From: Nocardioides panzhihuensis
Lineage (GTDB): Bacteria > Actinomycetota > Actinomycetes > Propionibacteriales > Nocardioidaceae
NCBI RefSeq assembly: GCF_013408335.1
Contig: NZ_JACBZR010000002.1
Location: 29,025 to 93,024, forward strand
Reading direction: 5' to 3'
Length of the DNA stretch: 64,000 bases
This document shows, piece after piece, positions 51,194 to 58,792 of the stretch. The notes under the pieces were generated by a model, which worked only from the letters and a program-made list of their open reading frames with translations, was not told where the DNA came from and ran no database searches. The stretch's first letter is position 1; each line of letters opens with the position of its first letter. Both the position numbers and the translations under genes were made by a program.

Positions 51194-52213
51194 TCAGTCG
51201 GCGAGGAAGGCCGCCAGGGTGTAAGCCGGGTGCCTGTCGAGGTTGTGTCGGCCCCGGTCGTAGCGCCGGGTGGTGCGCGGGTCGGCATGGCCGGCCGCGT
51301 CTTGGACGTCCTCGAGCGGGACGCCGGCCTCGCGGGCGAGGGTCACGAAGGTGTGCCGCAGGCTGTGCGGGGAGATCCGGTCGGCGTGCTCGATCCCGGC
51401 CGCCCTCGCGATCCGCCGGATCAGCCGGAAGGCCCCGGGCTGGTCGAGCCGGTTGCCGCTCTTGGTGGTGAACACCGGGCCGGGCCCCCGGTCTCCGACG
51501 TAGGCGTCGACGACCGCTGCGGTCGCCGGCGCGAGCACGACGTCGCGACGCGCGCCGCCCTTGCGGGTGATGCTGAGCGTACGGTGACCGCGGACCGACC
51601 CCAGATCCTCGACGTCGGCGTTGAGCGCCTCGGAGATCCGCAGACCGTCGTGCAGCAGGAGGGCCACCAGCGCGAGTGCGCGCGAGGAGTGCTCCCCGGC
51701 CTCAGCCAGGAGCGCCTTGGCCTCGACGCGGTCCAGACCCAAGGTCGGCGAGTCGGCCGGCATGCCGGGCCGCTTCACGTGCTCGAGCGGGGAACTAGCG
51801 AGCACTCCCTCGGCGACGGCGTACTTGTAGAAGCCGGCGAGGGTCGAGAGCCGGCGCGCGATCGTCGCCGGTGCCGCACTGGTCTCCAGGTGCTGGCGGT
51901 AGCCGTCGACGGCGGCTCGGTTCGCGTCGAGCGGGTCGATGCCGAGGCTGGCGCACCAGCTGAACCAGTCGATCAGATCGAGCCCGTACGCCCGGCGGGT
52001 GTGCCCGGAGTAGCTCAGCAGGAAGCGCTGGCTCAGCGCTCCCGCGCGCTGCTCGCGCGGGAGCTGCCACAGCGGCTCAAGGAACGTCGCGCGTACGTCG
52101 TCGAGCGTGGCCTCGACGATCTCGCCGGCGACCGGCTCGACCTCCGCCTCGGGGACGTTCGCGGCCGTCACGGCCTCCGCCTCACGGTCGCCCTGGTCGA
52201 TGTCCTCGTTCAT
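51194..52213 (-). CDS. Tyrosine recombinase (XerC/D-like integrase)
   Basis: A 339-residue recombinase. SAM-like N-domain (SYSGHTRRAYGLDLIDWFSW), catalytic domain with R (LLHDGLRISEALN), HSLRHTF, DAAGHADPRTTRRYDRG carrying H and the nucleophile Tyr. All catalytic residues present. The ATG at 52213 overlaps the DUF4326 stop. Could resolve plasmid dimers or integrate an element. Confidence 0.9.
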   Translation of the reverse strand: MNEDIDQGDREAEAVTAANVPEAEVEPVAGEIVEATLDDVRATFLEPLWQLPREQRAGALSQRFLLSYSGHTRRAYGLDLIDWFSWCASLGIDPLDANRAAVDGYRQHLETSAAPATIARRLSTLAGFYKYAVAEGVLASSPLEHVKRPGMPADSPTLGLDRVEAKALLAEAGEHSSRALALVALLLHDGLRISEALNADVEDLGSVRGHRTLSITRKGGARRDVVLAPATAAVVDAYVGDRGPGPVFTTKSGNRLDQPGAFRLIRRIARAAGIEHADRISPHSLRHTFVTLAREAGVPLEDVQDAAGHADPRTTRRYDRGRHNLDRHPAYTLAAFLAD

Positions 52214-52518
52214 GGCCGCACCTCCGTGCCCGCGGCGAGGATCTCCAGGAGCACGTCGACGTGACACGGCAGGTCGGGCTCGCAGTAGCAGGCCAGGTCG
52301 TAGCCGGCGAGCTCCTCACGGGCCTGGTCGACGAGCTCGGGGTGCTCGGACAGGTGGTCGCGGTAGGCCGCGACCGCGGCCGCGTTGGCCTCGGGCGATC
52401 GGTGGCCGCTGGTCGGCCGGTACGGGTTGGCCCACCGGCTTGTGCCGGCGACGCTCTTCGCGCCTGCGGGGAGCTGCCCACCGCGTCGACGAGACTGCTG
52501 CAGTCGCTTGCCGGCCAC
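52210..52518 (-). CDS. DUF4326 protein
   Basis: A 102-residue protein: WANPYRPTSGHRSPEANAAA, VAAYRDHLSEHPEL, and the Cys motif ACYCEPDLPCHVDVLLEIL that defines DUF4326. Coupled to the recombinase by ATGA. DUF4326 is common on phages and plasmids; role unknown. Confidence 0.85.
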   Translation of the reverse strand: MAGKRLQQSRRRGGQLPAGAKSVAGTSRWANPYRPTSGHRSPEANAAAVAAYRDHLSEHPELVDQAREELAGYDLACYCEPDLPCHVDVLLEILAAGTEVRP

Positions 52519-52559
52519 CTCGGAACCCCTCTCGGTCGCGCCAGATCAGTCACCAAATC

Positions 52560-52589
52560 ATGACATGATAATGACACTTATCATGTCAT
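52560..52589. promoter_or_regulatory. AT-rich perfect inverted repeat upstream of DUF4326/integrase
   Basis: ATGACATGATA-N8-TATCATGTCAT lies 42 nt upstream of the 52518 start. Its AT-rich arms differ sharply from the surrounding 70% GC. Likely operator or recombinase arm site. Confidence 0.65.
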
Positions 52590-52629
52590 CCGCGAACGTC
52601 GAGGTCACCACGACCGGGAACAGATGTTC

Positions 52630-52915
52630 TGGTTGAAGTAGCCGCGCCGGTGGACTACTGGTGTTGGGGCCGCGGGTTCCCGGCGCCAGACAGACCCCGC
52701 TCACGAGCTCGGCACTCACACATCCTCGGCGTGCACCTGCTCGGTCACGGGATCCGCGCCGGCGCGGATAAGGAGCTGCGCGGCCGCGGCGTGGTGGCTG
52801 GTAGGGCTCGGTGGCGATCTCGAGCAGCTCGGCGATCGCGGCGGCGATCTCGTCTTCGGTGAGCTCGGGGTGGGCGCGGGCGTGACGTTGGGCGGTTGGC
52901 CCTACAGCCTTTCTC
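52630..52915 (-). pseudogene. Decayed copy A of the 53609 gene
   Basis: The minus strand reads TAQRHARAHPELTEDEIAAA, IAELLEIATEPYQPPRRG as in the intact gene, then a deletion of about 110 bp and a shift into a frame that encodes QLLIRAGADPVTEQVHAEDV and a stop. It shares the 3' flank (GAAGTAGCCGCGC) with copies B and C. Confidence 0.7.
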
Positions 52916-52984
52916 GAGGACGGTAGATGCCACGCAGCGACCCCACGGACAAGATGATCGTACGCGCCGGCGATGGTCTGGGAG

Positions 52985-53070
52985 CAGGTGTTCTGGTTGA
53001 AGTAGCCGCGCCGGGTGGACCACCCGGGCGGCGGGTTCTCGCTGCTCAGCCAGACCCCGCTCATGGTCTT
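52985..53070 (-). pseudogene. Decayed copy B (3' end only) of the 53609 gene
   Basis: Only the last 25 codons and the 3' flank remain: TTCTGGTTGAAGTAGCCGCG and CAGACCCCGCTCAT match copies A and C. Part of a three-copy duplication spanning 52.6-54.0 kb. Confidence 0.6.
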
Positions 53071-53077
53071 AAGCCAT

Positions 53078-53154
53078 TGCGTTTTGCCTGATGACAGGGC
53101 GGTACGACGTGCCACGGGTTGACACGAAGTCGGCGTGCCACCAGGCAAAACGCA
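53078..53154. repeat. 13-bp perfect inverted repeat around 51 bp
   Basis: TGCGTTTTGCCTG (53078-53090) and CAGGCAAAACGCA (53142-53154). Inside are two near-identical stretches CGTGCCAC. It looks like ends of a tiny element or a recombinase core; no gene inside. Confidence 0.6.
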
Positions 53155-53210
53155 TCAAACCCCGCGGCACCTGATGCGCATACGCGTGAGATGAAAGACC
53201 ATGGTCCAAA

Positions 53211-53258
53211 TGCGAGACGCGGTCATGAGCTGCAACTCATGACCGCAAATGTCTCGCA
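53211..53258. repeat. Bulged 19-bp hairpin
   Basis: TGCGAGAC-GCGGTCATGAG pairs with CTCATGACCGC-AAAT-GTCTCGCA: 8 + 11 bp, a 4-nt one-sided bulge and a 6-nt loop. Much stronger than a terminator and with an extrahelical run, as in folded recombination substrates. Confidence 0.6.
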
Positions 53259-53289
53259 GGCTCCAGCCCTTCACGAGGTAGGAACTGTG

Positions 53290-53448
53290 ATGACAAACAA
53301 TGATAAGCACGTCGGCCGGTCTGGCAGCCCAGAGTGCCGCAGAGAGGACCGCGCGGGCCGAATCCGTACAGGCTTGGCCTTCGCGAACTTCGTGGTCGGG
53401 GTGGGTCGTTTGGTCCTGGCGCTGACCCACTTCTGGCACGACAGCTGA
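53290..53448 (+). CDS. Possible small one-TM protein
   Basis: A 52-codon frame, MTNNDKHVGRSGSPECRRED, then RIRTGLAFANFVVGVGRLVL as a hydrophobic segment. GAGGTAGGAA precedes the ATG. Lies between the hairpin and the duplicated gene. Uncertain. Confidence 0.35.
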   Translation: MTNNDKHVGRSGSPECRREDRAGRIRTGLAFANFVVGVGRLVLALTHFWHDS

Positions 53449-53608
53449 GCGGGCGGTCCGGCCGCACTCAGCACTGCGACGATGAACTGGCGGGCGCCAT
53501 GGAGTCTGTCGGGAGTCATGACCGTCAGGCGCCACCCGCGCGGCCAGCACGCCCGGTCGTGAGCCCCGTACAGGTGCGCTCGACGATGAAGTAGCCGCGC
53601 TGGTTGGG

Positions 53609-54031
53609 CTACCGGTGTGGGGGCTGTGGGTTCCCGATGCCAGACAGACCCTGCTCACGGTCTCGGCGCTCACACACGTCCTCGGCGTACGCCTGCACGG
53701 TCTTGGGATCCGCGCCGGCGCGGATCAGGAGTTGCGCGGCTGCGCGGCCGTCCCAGCCGGAGACGTCGCTGTGAAGCCAGCCTCCGAGGAGGCCGCCGGC
53801 GGCGTGCTCGAGCGGGTCGAGGCGTAGCCGGCGACGTCGGCCAGGTCGGCCGCGCCGCGGTGGCTGGTAGGGCTCGGTGGCGATCCCGAGCAGCTCGGCG
53901 ATCGCGGTGGCGATCTGGTCTTCGGTGAGCTCGCGGCCGGCACGGGCATGACGTTGGGCGGTGCCGGTCAGCCGAGCGGCGGTGATGCCGTCCGTTCGTG
54001 AGAGCTCGGGACGCGGGCGCGGTGTGGTCAT
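53609..54031 (-). CDS. Hypothetical protein, intact copy C of a triplicated family
   Basis: A 140-residue protein: TAQRHARAGRELTEDQIATA, ELLGIATEPYQPPRRGRPGR, LLIRAGADPKTVQAYAEDVC. Helical, basic. Two decayed copies lie at 52630-53070. The middle Arg-rich stretch may hide a compensated frameshift, as another frame there also reads well. Unknown function. Confidence 0.55.
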   Translation of the reverse strand: MTTPRPRPELSRTDGITAARLTGTAQRHARAGRELTEDQIATAIAELLGIATEPYQPPRRGRPGRRRRLRLDPLEHAAGGLLGGWLHSDVSGWDGRAAAQLLIRAGADPKTVQAYAEDVCERRDREQGLSGIGNPQPPHR

Positions 54032-54101
54032 TGGGCTTCCTCCAGGCCCTACAGCCCTCTCAAGGACGGTAGGAGCCAGCGCAGCGACCCCACGGGCAAG
54101 T

Positions 54102-54368
54102 TTACTTCTCGGGCAGCGTCCAGATCGGGTCGTAGTCCGGGTGGTCGCTATCCCTCATCGCTGCTTTGCGGAACACGTCGATGGCCGCCGAGATCGCGGC
54201 ATTGGTCCCGTCCCACTTGGTCTTGGCGTACGCGGTCTGGAGGTACCGCAGGTCGGAGGTCGCGAACTGGCGAGCTTGGAGATCCATGCCCTTCCGCTGG
54301 GTGCGCTCGACGGCGCGGGCGCGGGCGAAGGCGTAGATCTCCTCCATGAGGTCCGGATCAGCAGGCAT
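54102..54368 (-). CDS. Small helical hypothetical protein
   Basis: An 88-residue protein: PDLMEEIYAFARARAVERTQ, YLQTAYAKTKWDGTNAAISA, ending DPIWTLPEK. Overall helical and charged. It follows the 54376-54924 gene with 7 nt between, so it is the likely second gene of that damage-promoter unit. Confidence 0.6.
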   Translation of the reverse strand: MPADPDLMEEIYAFARARAVERTQRKGMDLQARQFATSDLRYLQTAYAKTKWDGTNAAISAAIDVFRKAAMRDSDHPDYDPIWTLPEK

Positions 54369-54375
54369 GTCCGGC

Positions 54376-54924
54376 TCAGTTCGCCCGATCGTCGGGGTCG
54401 CCCCTGAACCCGATGCTCCAGCCAGCTACAGCGCCGATCCGGCCACGCCACCACGGCATCGTCGTTCCGCGGTTGCCTTTCGAGTCGCAGAACACTGCGT
54501 CACGCAGGTGAACGCAGCGCGTGTTCACCCACTCGTCGGGATGTTCGTCCTCGTCGCGCGCGGCCTCGTGCTCCTCCACCATCGAATCGAAGTATCCCGC
54601 CAGCGCGTCGCCGATAGGCGAATCAGGGTTCGCAGCTCGCATTGTCTCTGCGACCCCTGCTGCGTACGTCCTCAGCGAGACAAGACTCCCCGTCACGATG
54701 CCGCCGCCCACGTGAAGAGTGAACGGGACCTCCAGGCCGGGGCTCTTGTTGATCGCCGCGACCAACTGCCGCAGCTGGTGATCGCCGTTGTCCGGAGGCA
54801 GAAACTCGATCTCGTCGGCCTCTGCCGGCTCCTCGACCTGGTCGGCCGCCGGCTCCTCGAGTTGACCAGCCTCTGCGATCTCATCGAACTCGTCAGCTGC
54901 TTCCAGCCCTGCCAGATTCGTCAT
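54376..54924 (-). CDS. Orphan protein behind a DNA-damage-type promoter
   Basis: A 182-residue protein. Acidic N-terminus (AADEFDEIAEAGQLEEPAAD), then a compact domain with LHVGGGIVTGSLVSLRTYAA, FDSMVEEHEAARDEDEHPDE, VNTRCVHLRDAVFCDSKGNR, WWRGRIGAVAGWSIG. This resembles a small beta-rich domain of unknown type. ATG 54924 lies 7 nt after the -10 of a PafBC-like promoter, so probably leaderless. Confidence 0.65.
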   Translation of the reverse strand: MTNLAGLEAADEFDEIAEAGQLEEPAADQVEEPAEADEIEFLPPDNGDHQLRQLVAAINKSPGLEVPFTLHVGGGIVTGSLVSLRTYAAGVAETMRAANPDSPIGDALAGYFDSMVEEHEAARDEDEHPDEWVNTRCVHLRDAVFCDSKGNRGTTMPWWRGRIGAVAGWSIGFRGDPDDRAN

Positions 54925-54931
54925 ACCCCGC

Positions 54932-54953
54932 ACCCTATTGACGAGCACCGACA
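54932..54953 (-). promoter_or_regulatory. PafBC/RecA-NDp-like DNA-damage promoter
   Basis: Minus strand TGTCGGTG, 8 nt, TAGGGT: an exact match to TGTCRGTG-N8-TAnnnT. The -10 ends 7 nt before the ATG at 54924. Confidence 0.7.
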
Positions 54954-55044
54954 GTTTTGGCCGGCTCCTTGGGGGTCCAGTTGCCAAGTCGGCCCAGCCC
55001 ACTCGAACACCAGCGGCCGCTGGGTGCGGGGAACGCAGGATCTG

Positions 55045-55632
55045 TCAGTCGGCGAACAGCGGCAAAAGGATCTCGGCGACCTCGGACATGTTGCATTTTG
55101 TGGCGAGCAGCTCGAGCAGCTCCGCTGGCGAGCGTGGAGGGTTCTTCAGCCGCGTAGAGATCGCCAGGACCGCCCGGGCGCCGGCCTCAGGGTGGGCGGC
55201 GACCGTGTTTGCGGCGAAGTCATGGGCAGACAGGACGTCGACAGCGGCCTCAGCCAGAACCGACGAAGTCTCCATCCCAGCTCGCTGGTCGCTGGTCACG
55301 ATGACGTCGGCCTTGCCGATGATCGCTGCATGGACGACGTGCCCGTCGTCGGGGTCGGCGATGTCGTAGTGGTACTCGCGCGTCTTCGGGGCCTCGATCG
55401 TCGAGCCAGGGAAGTAGCGCGTCATCTGCTCGAGCAGGTGCTGGCGGTACTTCGCGCTCTCCTCTGGGTCACGGCCCTTTGCCTGGTCGAGGCGCTCCAG
55501 GACGTAGTCGAGCTCGGTGATGATGCCGCTCCCCCACAGCGGCGAGTAGGCACCCTCGGTGGCCAACTGGAGCAGGAAATCGCGCTGCATGCTGGGGATG
55601 AGCACACAGGTATCGAGAACAGCGCGGAACAC
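55045..55632 (-). CDS. PIN-domain protein (probable toxin)
   Basis: A 195-residue PIN-like nuclease: MFRAVLDTCVLIPSM with the first Asp, IITELDYVL, DIADPDDGHVVHAAI with a D-x-x-D-x-x-x pattern, VIVTSDQRAGM with the last Asp. Acidic residues of the metal site are present. It follows an HTH gene on the same strand, as in type II pairs. RNase activity inferred from the family. Confidence 0.85.
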   Translation of the reverse strand: MFRAVLDTCVLIPSMQRDFLLQLATEGAYSPLWGSGIITELDYVLERLDQAKGRDPEESAKYRQHLLEQMTRYFPGSTIEAPKTREYHYDIADPDDGHVVHAAIIGKADVIVTSDQRAGMETSSVLAEAAVDVLSAHDFAANTVAAHPEAGARAVLAISTRLKNPPRSPAELLELLATKCNMSEVAEILLPLFAD

Positions 55633-55673
55633 CGGTCGAGTGTCGCAGACACCTCCGACACTCGACCGGGCTT

Positions 55674-56180
55674 TCAGTGGTTCTTACGCGCCTCGTTGAT
55701 GAGATCGTCGACGTCGACCAGGTCCTCGTCGACCTCGTAGGCGGCCGAGGACTCAGCAATGAATTCGTTGCGCTGCTTGTAGAGCAGGTCCTTGTAGGCC
55801 AGGACGTCGGCGAGCCGCAGCTTGCGGCGGTTCACCCCGGGGACGTGTGCCGGGATCTCGCCCGACTTGATGAGCTTGACCACGGTGGGTCGGCTCAGGC
55901 CGAGGAGCTCGGCTGCCTGCTGGGTGGTGAGCTCCTGGTCGAGCGCAAGGATCTGAACCGACTTCCGCTCGGCCAGCGCGCCGATGAGGTCCTTGAACAT
56001 CTCGTAGATGCCCTCAGTCAGCTCGACTCGGTCGTGCTCATCGGCGCCGCAGAGGAAGTAGGTCGGCTCCGGCTTCTTCCCGTGCCGAGACTCGTGGGCC
56101 TTGATGAAACTAAGAACCTCGGCGCTCTGCTCGGCAAGCTCCTCGCTCGGGAGGGCGTTCTCGTGCGCAACTGCGGTCAT
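55674..56180 (-). CDS. Excisionase-like HTH partner of the PIN gene
   Basis: A 168-residue protein with LTTQQAAELLGLSRPTVVKL, IKSGEIPAHVPGVNRRKLRL: a MerR/excisionase-type helix-turn-helix, flanked by helices. The pair with a PIN domain is the common antitoxin/toxin arrangement in actinobacteria. ATG 56180 has GAGGTG upstream; a GTG at 56189 is possible. Confidence 0.82.
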   Translation of the reverse strand: MTAVAHENALPSEELAEQSAEVLSFIKAHESRHGKKPEPTYFLCGADEHDRVELTEGIYEMFKDLIGALAERKSVQILALDQELTTQQAAELLGLSRPTVVKLIKSGEIPAHVPGVNRRKLRLADVLAYKDLLYKQRNEFIAESSAAYEVDEDLVDVDDLINEARKNH

Positions 56181-56409
56181 CTTGTTCACCTCTGACTCAA
56201 CGGGGAAGAGAGCTAGGAACTAAACGAGAACCTTCTCCCAAACGTTCTCGCGTACCTTCTCGTAGAAGTAGAGGCTAGGCTAATTGCGAAACTTACGAAA
56301 CCCAAGTTCCGAAACTTACGAAAAAGTAACTACTCTTCGTCGCTAAGGGTTGGGACCAAGGTCCCGGCTTCTATCGAACCCCTTCCCTGCCCGTAAGGAG
56401 TAGCTCTCG
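56181..56409. promoter_or_regulatory. AT-rich divergent control region with repeated sites
   Basis: Two 14-bp direct copies CGAAACTTACGAAA at 56287-56300 and 56310-56323 (23 bp apart), plus repeated and inverted GAGAACCTTCTC, CGTTCTCGCG and CCTTCTCGTAG motifs at 56228-56268. It lies between the HTH/PIN operon and the EACC1-like gene and probably holds operators for the HTH protein. Confidence 0.6.
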
Positions 56410-56838
56410 ATGACCGACGACACGCTCAAGCTCTACGTAACGCTCGGGCATCCTGGCGACGGCTCGCTCAACCTCCGCATGTCTCCGTCGATCGCCGATG
56501 AGGTGCGAGCGCTGCTCGACGAGCACGATCTCGCTCACGGCGAGCTGCTGGAGTTCTCCTCGGGGCCGCAGTTGGCCATTGAGGCGGTCGTGGCCCTGGG
56601 CGCGGGCGGTGGGCTCGCGGCGCTCGCATCGGTCATTAACACCATGATCAAGCGCCACGACTCGAAGCGTTTCGTCATCGAGCGAGACGGCGAGAGGATC
56701 GAGGCCTCCGGCTACTCAGAGGAGGCTGTTGACCGGCTCCTGGAGAAGCGTGCGCAAGAGCAGGCAGACCAGGACAAGGAGTGGGAGCGAATCAAGGCCG
56801 AGCTGCCTGCTCCGGAAACTCCTCGGGACCACCAGTAG
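56410..56838 (+). CDS. EACC1-like protein (conflict-system component)
   Basis: A 142-residue protein. Body: LYVTLGHPGDGSLNLRMSPS, then ALGAGGGLAALASVINTMIK as a short hydrophobic hairpin, then a beta-hairpin FVIERDGERIEASGYSEEAV. This matches the effector-associated constant component 1 pattern (short strand block, hydrophobic helix, VxxxGxxxxxxG hairpin). It lacks an effector partner in range. Function in signalling or defence is inferred. Confidence 0.6.
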   Translation: MTDDTLKLYVTLGHPGDGSLNLRMSPSIADEVRALLDEHDLAHGELLEFSSGPQLAIEAVVALGAGGGLAALASVINTMIKRHDSKRFVIERDGERIEASGYSEEAVDRLLEKRAQEQADQDKEWERIKAELPAPETPRDHQ

Positions 56839-56858
56839 CCCGTCTCACGCGCGGGTGC

Positions 56859-56886
56859 CACCACCCGCGCGTACGCGCGGGTGGTG
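56859..56886. terminator. Hairpin terminator
   Basis: CACCACCCGCGC / GCGCGGGTGGTG, 12 bp, 4-nt loop. Shared by the convergent EACC1-like gene and the broken integrase. Confidence 0.8.
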
Positions 56887-56891
56887 CTCCT

Positions 56892-57808
56892 TCAGTAGTC
56901 GACCGCGATCAGCCGGGTGGCCGCCTCGAGGTGGTCGGTGCGTGGACCGGTGTAGACCATGGTGGTGTTGACGTCGTTGTGGCCCATCAGCGTGGCCACC
57001 GTGGGGAGGTCGACGCCCTTGTCGACCAGGCCGCGGCCGAAGGTGTGCCGCAGGGTGTGCGGGCTCAGTTCGACGCCGGCCGCGGTGCCGACCTTGGTCA
57101 CGACGTCGCGGATCGAGCGCTCGGCGAGGCGCTCGCCGCGGCGGGAGACGAACAGCGGGCCGGCGTCGTCGGGCATGCCGAGCTGGTCGCGCCGGTGGGC
57201 GCACCAGGCCGCGAGCGCGCGCAGCGCCGACGACGGGCCGGCGAGCGGGATGCTGCGCGGCTTCTCGCCCTTCCCCAGACGGACATGGACGATGCCCTTG
57301 CGCTCGCCGAACGGGACGTCGTCGACGTCGAGCTCGACAGCCTCGGAGATGCGTACGCCGGAGGCGTGGAGCAGGTTGACCAGGGCGTGGTCGCGGATCC
57401 CGCGGCGCTCGGCCGCGCGCAGCACGTCGCGCACCTGGTCCTCCTCGAGCGACTGCGGCGCCGGCCGGCGGCTCGGGGCCGCGGAACGTACGTCAGGGCG
57501 CGGCATCCCGAACCACAGGTAGAGGTTCGCGATGCCGGTCATCGCCGCGTCGACCGACTTCGGCGCCCAGCCGGCGCTGGGTGAGCAGGTAGCGGCGGTA
57601 GTCGCGCACCGCGTGGGTGGCCGCGATCGGGTCGGCCACCACCTGGTCGTAGTCATGCTTGAGCTGGAACGGCAACCAGTCGACGAACCCGGGTCACCGC
57701 CTGGCCGTAACTGCGCCGGGTGTGCTCCGAGATCGGAAGGCGCTCCAGGTGCGCGGCGTACGCACTGGGGAGCTTCTGCAGCGTGGGCCGGCTGGAGGTC
57801 GCGGTCAC
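56892..57808 (-). pseudogene. Second tyrosine recombinase with two frameshifts
   Basis: It starts with GTG at 57808 and reads TLQKLPSAYAAHLERLPISE, HTRRSYGQAV, then shifts at about 57690 (DWLPFQLKHDYDQVVADPIA, YRRYLLTQRRLGA) and again at about 57570 (SVDAAMTGIANLYLWFGM). The last frame is intact, with R (SGVRISEAVEL), HTLRHTFGRG, LMGHNDVNTTMVYTG. Two +1 insertions inactivate it. GTGA coupling to the upstream gene is preserved. Confidence 0.85.
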
Positions 57809-58599
57809 TGCTCGTCCTCAGCGGCGAGAGGCTGCACCGCGGCTGGCCCATCGACGGCTTCGCGGAGTCGAGCCAGTAGCTCGTGCCCGAACACGGTGAC
57901 GCCGTAGCGATACGGAAGCTGGGCGTGGTCCATGTGCGTGACTCGCCATGCGAGGTTCTTCAGCGGCTCTCCGTCGGTCCGGATAATCCCGTGGCGTTCA
58001 AGGGTCGCCACGATGGCCGAGATCGAAGATCCGTAGCCCGGGTTGGCCTCGAGGAAGTCGACGACGGACACCGCCCTCTTCGGACCGTGTGGACCAGCCT
58101 CGCCGGCGAGGTAGTCGAGCACACGGATGTGCGCTACCTCGAGGTCACCGAAGGCGAGTGCGAGCATCGTGGCGGTGTCGACCTTGGCGTCGTCGTTGGA
58201 CAGTCCCTCTGCCAGCACCTTGCCCAACGCAACAACCTTCGCCGGCATCGTCGAGTTCGCACCAGCACGTAGGGCGGTCGCCACCAGGAACTCCTTCGAC
58301 GGATTGTCGGCCAGGTCTGCAAGCTGGTCTGGATCCACCTGGCGTCTGTCGGCCGCGATGCTCAGAACCGCGCCGGCCTTCGCGAACTGCGTCTTGGTGT
58401 GGTGACTGAGGATCGCATTCAGCGCCTCGGTCGCGACCGGGGTGACGAACAGCGCCACAGCTGAGGCCGTAGCCGGATCGAGACCAGCCCCGAGAGCCAT
58501 GGAGGCCGTTCCGGCGAAAACACCGCTTGCTGCCCTGTCGACCCAGGTGAGCTCACCGGTCAGGCTGCAGTTCTCCAGGTCGCCTTGGTGGGCGGTCAT
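57805..58599 (-). CDS. Orphan protein behind a DNA-damage-type promoter
   Basis: A 264-residue protein. Hydrophobic Gly/Ala-rich N-part (GVFAGTASMALGAGLDPATA, SAVALFVTPVATEALNAILS), a helical middle with VVALGKVLAEGLSNDDAKVD, and a winged-helix C-terminus (SVVDFLEANPGYGSSISAIV, ATLERHGIIRTDGEPLKNLA). The ATG has GGGG upstream. Its leader contains repeated CTATCGGCGG motifs and a PafBC-like promoter. Function unknown; stress-responsive by promoter. Confidence 0.6.
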   Translation of the reverse strand: MTAHQGDLENCSLTGELTWVDRAASGVFAGTASMALGAGLDPATASAVALFVTPVATEALNAILSHHTKTQFAKAGAVLSIAADRRQVDPDQLADLADNPSKEFLVATALRAGANSTMPAKVVALGKVLAEGLSNDDAKVDTATMLALAFGDLEVAHIRVLDYLAGEAGPHGPKRAVSVVDFLEANPGYGSSISAIVATLERHGIIRTDGEPLKNLAWRVTHMDHAQLPYRYGVTVFGHELLARLREAVDGPAAVQPLAAEDEQ

Positions 58600-58633
58600 G
58601 GCGGTTCCCCTCTGCGATCGACGGCGGATCGCA

Positions 58634-58743
58634 CTATCGGCGGTAGGTCGCCGGCGACGCTACCGCTGAGCACCGACAGTCTCGGGCCGCTCTATCGGCG
58701 GTCCCGGCGGGGTGGTTCCGCCGATAGAGGTAACTATCGGCGG
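58634..58743. repeat. Four copies of CTATCGGCGG (three direct, one inverted)
   Basis: At 58634-58643, 58692-58701, 58718-58727 (reverse) and 58734-58743. Two of them form a perfect 12-bp inverted repeat CTCTATCGGCGG / CCGCCGATAGAG around 16 nt. Within 150 bp upstream of the 58599 start. Likely operator array. Confidence 0.65.
58657..58678 (-). promoter_or_regulatory. PafBC/RecA-NDp-like DNA-damage promoter
   Basis: Minus strand TGTCGGTG, 8 nt, TAGCGT, an exact match to the consensus. The leader to the ATG at 58599 would be about 50 nt and contains one CTATCGGCGG site. Confidence 0.68.
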
Positions 58744-58792
58744 AAGCGGCCCTGGGGACGTGATGATTCAGACCGCTCTGCGGAGCCGCCGC

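Noticed and set aside
50890..51288. A minus-strand gene opposite 50845-51120
   Set aside because: Composition and lack of start or motif make it weaker than the plus frame, itself uncertain.
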